A DNA stretch of 64,000 bases from Scleromitrula shiraiana (Eukaryota > Ascomycota > Leotiomycetes > Helotiales > Sclerotiniaceae): NCBI GenBank assembly GCA_028455995.1, contig JABELC010000007.1:558001-622000 (forward strand), in the 5' to 3' direction. The notes under the pieces were generated by a model. That model did no database searches, was not told the DNA's origin, and worked only from the letters and a program-made list of their open reading frames with translations. The position numbers were made by a program, and so were the translations under genes. Positions 55,414-64,000 of the stretch are shown in pieces (positions within the stretch are counted from its first letter, which is position 1; each line of letters begins with the position of its first letter).

Positions 55414-57877
55414 GATGACCCGTGGGTGTTGGTTTACAAAGTTGTTGGTTATTTGGTGTGGATCACCAAGAGGAGTTGATGAGAAAGGAAACGAAGGGAA
55501 GGGGGAAAGGAGGAGAGGGAAGTGAGGTAAGATAAGGGTGGGGATGTGCATTGATTATCTTTGAGGGTCACCGTAGAAAAGTGCCCCGAAGGTGAATAAA
55601 TGTATCTTTAGTCTTCTTGGAATACTGTACTCTTGATTTTAATGTCCTTCTTCATAGGGCAGGCAAGAATTGGATGAGTCACATTTGAATAATGAACGAA
55701 TAACAAAGCTGTGGCAAAAGTTGTGGAATTCGCACTGCATATATTTCTCAACTTTCAAACAGTCAAAGGTTTCAAAAGTTCCCAGTCGATTCGAGAAGTT
55801 TGCAGTCGTCAACATGTGTTTCAAATACTTGTAGTAGTGCTATATACAATCTTTCGATTGTTCAACACTGCAGATAACGAGTATGGATACTGAGTAGTTA
55901 TGGTTGTAAAACATTATGATATGAAAGAGTATCTAGCGTCATAAATGGTAGGTAGGTAGGTAAGTAGGTGATGTTCATTTTTGGCTTGAAGGAATTCGTA
56001 GATATATATACTTTTCTTTCTCGACGTCTGTATAAACGATCCAAGATAGCTATAAAACAGTTGGAAGCTCTAGACAGGTGCGTGAAAGGAGTACGGATAC
56101 CCAAAGAATGCTAATTTCTAATGTCAATAACATGCAACCAGTTGAAAGGACTGCGTTTCTGATGTTGTATAAAGCATTGTCTTTCGTGTCTAACGTGGTC
56201 CTTTTCCATTACCCGTAAATTGCAACAGTTATATCAATGGAGCTTACCTCCAACAATGAATCGTCCGGATTATAGGTCGAATCCTTCAATAACGATAGAA
56301 CAACAGGAAGCCAGTAAACACCCATAGTTTCAACACTGCTTGATGGAGAATCACGTCTTAGACAAATCGAAAGATTGCCGCTTCCCTTTCAAAATATAAT
56401 TCTGAACCCTTGACAACCTGAACAATGACTTCTCCGGAAGGACCGAAAATCTAATGATGCCAAAACTTCTTAGCAAACTCATGATATAAGACTCAACAAG
56501 CTTTAGTTTTGTGGAGATTCGAATGAAGAGAAGTCTAGCGAACTAACTGGATCCGCAGATGTTCGTCGTATTATAATAAATCAGAATCAAAATCTTTGAA
56601 CACATCACTAGATGAGTTCAACTTGATAGAGATCCTCTTTGTCAAAATTGTACATATTCATTGTTGCACCTCGCATTTGCAATCCAATTAGGATCAATAA
56701 AGCTTGAAAATTGTTGGTATTATGTATATCCAGACTTGGATATATATTTTCATTGAGGTTATCATTAGCTCATGCAAAAGAGAGGCGCAAGTTTGATAAT
56801 CATTCCTAGTAAAGATTCGGTGTTACCTTGGTTGTTAATTAATTCTTCCAAAAAGCTAGAAGTATCACTCACGCCTCTATAGGAAATGCATTTGATATGT
56901 ACTACCTGCATAAATGACATGTAAGTATATGGATACCGAGCATAGTATTGTTCGAATAGAAGGAGGACCATGAACCTATTCCCAGCTAATTATACGTAAT
57001 CAGAAAATCCTAAACCTCGGTAAAAATACGGCCAATCATTTAGCCACCTGTACGTAAAAAAAAGATCTTGTGTTACTTCGTAATCTGACCAAACAAATCT
57101 TTAGAAGTTTGGATGAAACCTGGAAATAAGATGAGGCGTCATTATGAAATCTGTGCTCCGAATGTACGATAGAGGATCTCGGATAGGTACCGTACAAACC
57201 TTACTGGATGAAGTACGCGAGCACGTTGAGGGTATTTAGGATTCGGAGATGGAACCAAACGAAATCCTCAACGAGATGCAATTCATATCAATAATGGAAG
57301 GTAAGCTCATGGGTCAAATACAATCATGGTAACTTTTCCGAAGTCCGACAAGAAATACCAATCTTGAAGTGTCGAATGCATAGCTAGATCAGATGCTTGG
57401 AATTCGATTCTTGAACATAAATATAAGCACCTTAACTTCAACCCCTTCATTCGTAAGGGAAGCATTCCACCAAAATCAAGGATTATTTTTCCCGCATGAT
57501 CACATTCATTAATTCGTTATTAGACGAATTGAAACAGTTAGTAGTATTCACTATCCGTATGGATTCACGAATCGCCATTGCCAAAGATATACGAATGTAG
57601 ATATCTTGTACAGTGGGTCCAACAAGAAGGAAGAAGTTCATAGCTTTCATCCACTTTACAACGTACCAAATTCAAAATCCTTTCAAGCCCTGATATTGTT
57701 CCTGAGCTACAAAAGCCTTTGCCATTCAGCTGTCAAGGTGTCAGCCTCCATTCATTACACATGTTGATTCAAAATTACAATCTTTAAAAATCAATAACTG
57801 TCTTCAAATCTCAATCATTTCTGTGCCAAATTCTCCGATCATCGCCATTCTCCAATTCCTCTCTCTTTTTTCAACCA
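55414..57877. other. 2.4-kb intergenic region, possible gene relic
   Basis: I see no intact gene. On the minus strand near 56240-56450, pieces such as FGPSGEVIVQVVKGSELYF and ETMGVYWLPVVLSLLKD look protein-like in two different frames, the second ending at a GTAAGC donor. They may be a decayed gene, but no family is recognisable. A frame at 56765-56971 (-) is similarly unassignable. Confidence 0.4.
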
Positions 57878-59554
57878 ATGGCCTACTACCATGGCCTCCT
57901 CTTCATCGTCATTTCTTTCATTTGGCTCGCAACTCGAGTGTCAAAATATATCTCCGTGAGACGGTTTAAAAAGTTGCACGGCTGCAAACCACCACACTTA
58001 GTACCTCAAAGAGAACGTATCATCGGTTGGGATGTATACGAATTCCAGAAGGCTATTGTAAAGGAGAAAAGGCGATTAAGTTCTGCATACATACGTTACA
58101 AAGAAAATGGCAATACTTTTGTATTGAGCATGTTAGGATTCGATTTTTACAATACAATAGAGCCGGAAAACATCAAAACTGTACTTGCAATCAAGTTCAA
58201 AGATTTCAACTTGAGTACAAGAGCTGTTGCTTTCGAACCTCTACTTGGTCACGGGATCTTCACTACAGGTTTGTCATGTGATAGTCAAATTTCCTGTTCT
58301 AAAGTTAATTGTTGCGAATAGATGGAGCACAGTGGGAGCATTCAAGAGTATGATATATATCAGTCCCGTGAAGTAGTGGTGCTAATTTCATCGCAGACTC
58401 TGGTCCGACCAAACTTCACCAGATCCCAAGTGTCTGATCTTTACATTTTCGAAAAACATGTCCAGATCCTTTTGTCGCAAATCCCTCGAGATGGTTCGAC
58501 AATCGATCTGCAAGCTCTTTTCTTTAAGCTGACACTTGATTCGGCCACCGAATTTCTATTTGGAGAGTCCGTTCATTCTCTCACAAGCATTGAAGGGTCG
58601 GAACAACAGCGATTTGGCACAGCTTTTGACCAAGCTCAGAAGAAACTTGAAAGAAGGTTCAATTCGGGTAAATTGGCCAGGTTCATTCGTGATGCTGAAT
58701 TCGACCAAGCTTGTAAGACAGTGCACGAATTTGTCGACAAAATTGTCTACGATGCATTAAACAAAATCGATACCAAAGATGCTGAGAAGGCTGTCGATGG
58801 TGATGGTCAACCCGACCGATATATCTTCTTGACTGAAATGGCAAAATCGACTCAAAATCCCAAACAACTTCGCGACGAGCTACTCAATATATTACTTGCT
58901 GGACGAGATACCACTGCCAGTTTACTCAGCAATACATTCCATGTTCTCGCTCGACGACCTGATATTTGGAAGAAGTTGCAAGCAGAAATAGCAGAGTTAC
59001 ATGGCGAGACGCCGGATTATGAAACACTCAAAGGCTTAAAGTATATGAGATATGTTTTGAATGAATGTGAGTCTTACATTTTTTCCCCATGGCATTGGTA
59101 ATCAAAACAAACTAACTCTACGCCAGCCCTTCGACTCTACCCCGTCGTTCCAACCAACGCAAGATTCGCGTCTCGCGACACCGTTCTCCCTGTTGGTGGT
59201 GGACCCGATGGTCAATCACCCATCTATATTCCCAAAGGATCAGCAGTAGTCTGGTCAACCTACACCATGCATCGAAGACAAGATATATACGGAGCCGATG
59301 CTGATGAATTTAAACCCGAGCGATGGGAGCCCGAAGCCGGATTACGTCCCGGCTGGGGATATCTACCTTTTAATGGTGGGCCGAGGATATGTGTGGGACA
59401 ACAATTTGCGCTTACGGAAGCTAGTTATACTATTGTGAGACTTTTACAGGAGTTTGAGGGGATAGTGGATAGAGATGGTTCGGATTGGGTGGAGCAGTTT
59501 GCTTTGACTATTTGTAGTGCGAAGGGAGTTATGGTGGGGATGATTCCTAGATAG
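57878..59554 (+). CDS. Cytochrome P450, CYP52-like (alkane/fatty-acid hydroxylase type)
   Basis: Exons are 57878-58268, 58322-58347 (26-base micro-exon), 58397-59066 and 59127-59554, giving 504 residues in frame. Residues 3-18 are a membrane anchor (YYHGLLFIVISFIWLA). Downstream: I-helix AGRDTTA (about 305), ExxR in ESLRLYP (about 362-366), PERW, and the heme loop FNGGPRICVGQQFALTEA with the ligand Cys near 448. The substrate-recognition and C-terminal arrangement (RFASRDTVLPVGGGPDG, then YIPKGSAVVWSTY) is that of CYP52 enzymes, which hydroxylate the terminal carbon of alkanes or long-chain fatty acids with a P450 reductase. Subfamily and substrate cannot be fixed by sequence alone. The micro-exon joins ...ATT-DGAQWEHSR to TLVRPNF, so it is required for a good P450. 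Confidence 0.92.
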
Positions 59555-60664
59555 ATGGCGGTGGGTGGCTATGGCGTTTGGAATGATGAAACTGGATAGT
59601 TGTACCTTACTTCTATATATTATAAATAAGGGAATGGCATTTTGCTAAAGCTCAGGAGCGGTGGTAATCACGAAGTAAACGTTAATAAACACAAGGACAT
59701 CAACAAAACGATTGAAATCAATTCCATAAAATTCGCAAGGGATTAACTATAAAAGCTACCATAGGAGTTTCTATTCGCAACCCGGGTGTATTGAGAGACG
59801 GGACACATCAACGCGCCTAATGGAATCAATAAAGATGGGAGACATGTCCACTTGTTTGAATTCCCAGATTATAATGGCACTCAATTCATTATTCACGCCC
59901 TAGTATCAACCACAAACTCATATCTTATCGCCGACAACAAATACTCGCCTCAAATCTTCAACAACAACATCTCATATATACCCATCAACAACAAACGTCC
60001 AAATAAAGGCAAGCCAACCCTCGTCAAATCCCAATATTCCACTGTTGCAACTCTAGATCCAACTCACCACTTCAACCCAACAATCAAGATCCTACATACT
60101 ATCAACAACTTCGGGAAAATGATCTAGATACGGCGTGTTGGTGCCATCGCAGTATGGTTTCTCGTAAAGTGGAAGTTCCCATTTAAGAGAAATATAGAAA
60201 TTTTAAAGAAGAAATGGGGATAGAGGAAGTGTGAATTGGGAAAGGAGGGCTTTAAATATCATGGGGAGGGCTGGATTTTATATTAGGCGGTGAATATTAA
60301 GGGGTTTCTTCACTTATTATATGCATGACTAGCTCAATGAGAGGTCAGGGAATCTTAGGAAAGGTGAGAAATGTATAAATAGATTCAAATTTCTATTGAT
60401 GAGAGGGTTTTTTACTAACAATAAGTAAGAGAGTGGCAATACAGTGATGAATCATGATACGTCTTCTTTTTTAGAGGAGCAATTTCTGTAGAGATGAAGA
60501 TTTTTAACACGTAGAGTACGAGTCTTATCATCGTTTCGGATGGGTTGAATATCGGGTTTGCTATGAATAGAGAACTTGAGAAGTGACGGTGATTACAAAT
60601 ACTATATACTAACAACATCCAAGATTACAACCTCTATTAACTACGTTAATTTTGTTTCAGGAAA
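59555..60664. other. Intergenic region, no gene seen
   Basis: AT-rich. A start-less frame at 59852-60127 has no domain. Nothing else is supported. Confidence 0.55.
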
Positions 60665-61500
60665 TTATCCTAGCTCCTCTTCGAATCGCTCTATGTACCT
60701 ACGCCTCTTGTTCAATTCATCTAGTAGTAAAAGTTGCAGTCTATAGGTCCGGAGGTCATTTTCAGCCCCTTTCTTAAGAAGTAGCCACCGCATTAGCTGA
60801 TTATAGGATCTGGTGTTCCTTTTTTCGAAGACTGTCTGATGACTTTCCAGTTAATATTTCGACAACAGCATTTGCACGACTTTTTAATCGCTTTCATTCT
60901 ATGACGCACAAGAAGAATTCCCATCAAGTGTGCCTATATCTACCTTTCGTTTCTTGACCAACAACTTCATCACTTCTTTTCTATATTTCGTGTTGAATGC
61001 AACGACTGTCAGCACGGCTTTTGTAATTGACAAACTCCCTCCTCTTATTTAACAGTAGCATTACCACTTCATTACCAAAATTGCCTAAGATTGCGGTTTT
61101 CGCCTCTTTCGTTATGATTGCGTCTGCTCCTAGTTTGTCAAGTAATGATATCATTGCTTCCTTTGCCTTGCCGTCAGCATCCAGCATCACTGCATATATT
61201 ATATTCTCAATAATCATCACCCCATCTTTTCGCTCCGTAAATAGCTTCATTTCTAATTCGGTATCAGACTGCGCTGCCATTGCGTCTACCACATTGTTTC
61301 TGAGTAATATTTTCTCATCGAACGTTTTAAGTGATACACTCAACAGTTCTTTCCCAAATGTTGCGTTCAATATTGCGGCCATTATTACATCTTCTGGAAT
61401 TATCACGTTCTCCACTCATTTCTCGAGCAGCATTGTAAGCATTTCCTTCCCATTCTTCTCATTCTGAGTACAATGCAGGTTTCCCTGGCGACTGAATCTT
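60665..61500 (-). pseudogene. Decayed STAND-type repeat protein (C-terminal end)
   Basis: The minus strand carries degenerate ~33-residue repeats of the type ...ITEEVVxAAAxNxxxGKEVMxLLLEKRG: NGKEMLTMLLEK, VIIPEDVIMAAILNATFGKELL, NVVDAMAAQSD, AIITKEAKTAILGNFGNEVVMLLLNKR, and, after a frame change near 61020, KAVLTVVAFNTKYRKEVMKLLVKKR. A TGA interrupts the first repeat near 61417. The end ...LLLLDELNKRRRYIERFEEELG with TAA at 60665-60667 matches the usual C-terminus of these fungal NLR-associated repeat proteins. Frameshifts plus stops make it a pseudogene. It is the second NLR-type relic in the window. Confidence 0.65.
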
Positions 61501-64000
61501 GCGATGCGTCTCAGCAGTTAAGAGTTTATCGGCAGTTTTGCCAGTGATTGAGTTTCATTTGTCTTTATATAGCAGCTGTAATGGCAGTGTGGCTTTGCTT
61601 ACTGTTTCTTTACAAATTCATCACGGATTGGGTTTATGCCATCGGTGAGCATTGGAGAACGCGAGGTTGTTCTAGATTTTGATCCATGAGGTAAAATATT
61701 TGAGCATTCAGCAAGGTTAGGGAGGCGAAATGACCGTCGATTCAAGTTTTACCGTCAATTCATGTCTGTCATTTTGAGTTTTTTGTCTGCCGATATGTTT
61801 AAGTAAATCCTAGATCATAACATAAATCTTTTCAATTTTCAAAATTTTCAAAATACCTCAAATGTCTTCAGAACTGCCTTTTCAATTCAAAAAATTATTC
61901 TATGCATATGATGTGATATTAGGTCGCAGTCAGTTCAAGACTTCAAGTTACCGTCTATTCAATCTGGTCAGTGACAAAATCCACGTGCATACCGTCTGCC
62001 AGATCGAGGTATCCAAAGTTTTAAAATGATCTCACACGCAGCTTATAAGTTGATGAATTATATACTAGTAAACCATTAGTCGAATTTGCTACATCATTTG
62101 ATAATAGCCAGTCACATGTATACTACCAGTCAGTAATGGAAGACCTTCCAAGCTTTTTGTCTTTTCGTGAAATGGGAACCTCGACTAGATTATTTATATC
62201 ACGAACTTAGTTCAACTTTTGCTTCTAATCTCAGCCAGGTATCACCGGAGGTTTCACAGACAACCCATGCGTTTGAAACCATGTGTTGTATTTACCACGG
62301 CCAATTAAAGTTATGCTTTGGAGTAGGATAAAACCCACATCTTGCCGTGAGATCTAAGTGAGATCGTGACAACTTGAGATAATTTTGACAACAATAAATG
62401 ATAATGACAGTGAGTATGGAACTAGATTATGGCAACAAGTTCTAATAAATCTCTCGGCGCAACGACTGCATCTGGGTTATAAGATTTGGAAACGCGCATC
62501 GTTGTCAAGAATACTCTCGTGCGATTGTTATGCTTCTTTCTTCGCTTTTTCTGTTGATAAAGAAAAAGGATAGATCCTCAACTGAAGAAGCATATTTATA
62601 GTTCATTGACAGATCTCAGATATGTTCAGTGATAAGCAAACACCCAAAATAGTCTTTTGCGAGATGAGTGAATACTATGCGATTTTCTTCCCAGCAAAGG
62701 TTATTCACAAGTTCACAAGTTTCCAGGATCTAATGAATCCCCACTACCAAGGTAGCTTGCCAAATGAACGAGCATAATAAATTATAGTAGACAACCTTAG
62801 AAACTAGGTTTCAATGCCCAACCACTAAATGTGTTATTCTATTAAAAAGTCCTGAAGAGACTATGTATTAGTATATTGAGTGCGATTTAATTCCACCAGG
62901 CATCGATAGACGAATGAAATTCAAGTTCTTAAGTGGGAAATCGGTCAAACAATGCGCATGGAAAATTAAGCATCAGTCGAGATTTTAAGAGGTTGATAAG
63001 TCGAAACTATAGGAAAGGTAAACACCAACTTCAATCTACATTACAAAACTTTGACAATATAAGATTGTTGATAACAATAATTAGGCGAGTAAGGACACTG
63101 ACCATGTCAATGCAGACAACAACCTAAACTTCCAATTTTGACGACAAAGATTTCGTTATTGAGCAAATGATGAGTTGCTTTTATTTCACCCGTCCAATAT
63201 CAAGCTTCAATACCCCAGCGACTATATACTCATATAAAATCCAAAGGTGTAATACCACAGCTAATCCTGCTACTCTTCTTCATCATTTTGAATTTCGTCA
63301 TGGACTCGCAGACTAGTAGATAGAATTTCTTGCTAAGATATTTATATCGTCCACCCTAAAAAACCTATTCCAGCGCGGGATGATGAACAAACAGAAAGTG
63401 GACAACAATATACTGTAATGAGTATTAGATACCAGATAGACAAATATCCACACTAGTAGATCAACTCCTTACGGATAATTCGCCTCGTGATCTTCGTTTA
63501 GCCTGAGACTAGCTGATAGACGAAGTAAATTAGTAAGCTATCAGTACCGACTCGGAGTTACCGAAACTAATACTATAAATACCATCAAAAGGATCTTTAT
63601 GCAATATTTTGTATCCATGGATATGACTACAAGATAACACGAAATATCATGGAGATTTTGATAGGTAGTTAAGAGTATATGGGATTTGGATTTGTGATTG
63701 GAGGGGATTGGAAAGACATATTGTACACGATTTTATTTCGGGGGGTTTAATACTAGTATAATAATATTTAGTACTCCACCTCTATGACAACAACAATAAT
63801 ATCAAGTATACAATAACAATAACAATAACAATAACAATCATAATCAGCATATCTTGAAATATTGTCTACAATCGTCACGGTCATTAATAATCCTAGTTAT
63901 AACCATGAGATTACCTACCAAAATATAACCCTTCCTGCCAGTGAGTCCTGCATTTTCGAATTACCAAGCAAGTACATATACAACTATAATGCTCATTCTA
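61501..64000. other. AT-rich gene-free tail of the window
   Basis: 2.5 kb without any supported gene, rich in A/T and TpA, with an (AATAAC)-type microsatellite at about 63811-63838. It could be old, mutation-degraded repeat DNA, but I could not identify a family. Confidence 0.5.
63811..63838. repeat. AATAAC/ACAATA microsatellite
   Basis: About five copies of a CAATAA hexamer close to the end of the window. No coding context. Confidence 0.85.

Overview
This window looks like chromosomal DNA of a filamentous ascomycete. The genes carry short introns, mostly 45-95 nt, with GTANGT donors, CTRAY-like branch points and YAG acceptors. Gene spacing is generous, intergenic DNA is AT-rich and full of microsatellites, and the protein set is fungal (Lsb5, Yra1, Tma46, Ost4, CYP52, Mnn1-type mannosyltransferase, copper-fist factor, 2EXR and NACHT relics). 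The overall feel is Leotiomycete (Botrytis/Sclerotinia-like). That placement is inference from family recall, not from a search. Exon boundaries below were joined by hand and checked for frame.

Layout. 0-11.5 kb: partial LSB5 (-), a conserved fungal protein (+), a 3.5-kb gene-free microsatellite belt, and a large dynamin-like GTPase (-). 13-20 kb: GDP-mannose pyrophosphorylase alpha-type (+), an Old Yellow Enzyme-family reductase (+), and an Mnn1-type alpha-mannosyltransferase (-). 20.5-33.5 kb is an accessory stretch: a decayed NACHT/NLR gene (+), a PPxY protein (-), an intact flotillin (+), three neighbouring broken genes (2EXR protein, secreted cysteine protein, F-box-like protein), and a small membrane protein (-). 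34-46 kb is a housekeeping block: VPS11 (-) divergent from an MFS transporter (+), YRA1/ALY (-) with an unusually long intron, and OST4 (-) divergent from TMA46 (+).

46-48.6 kb holds the most interesting functional unit: a CTR copper transporter (-) and a copper-fist transcription factor (+), divergently transcribed from one ~0.9-kb intergenic region. This is a likely self-contained copper-regulation module. 48.8-52.4 kb carries four short, charged, unrecognised genes in a row on the minus strand. 52.4-64 kb is gene-poor: a bZIP factor (-), a CYP52-type P450 (+) and a decayed STAND-type repeat gene (-), otherwise AT-rich sequence in which I see no gene.

No ORF or protein feature suggested a virus, CRISPR array, rRNA or recognisable intact transposon. 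I did not find a convincing tRNA.
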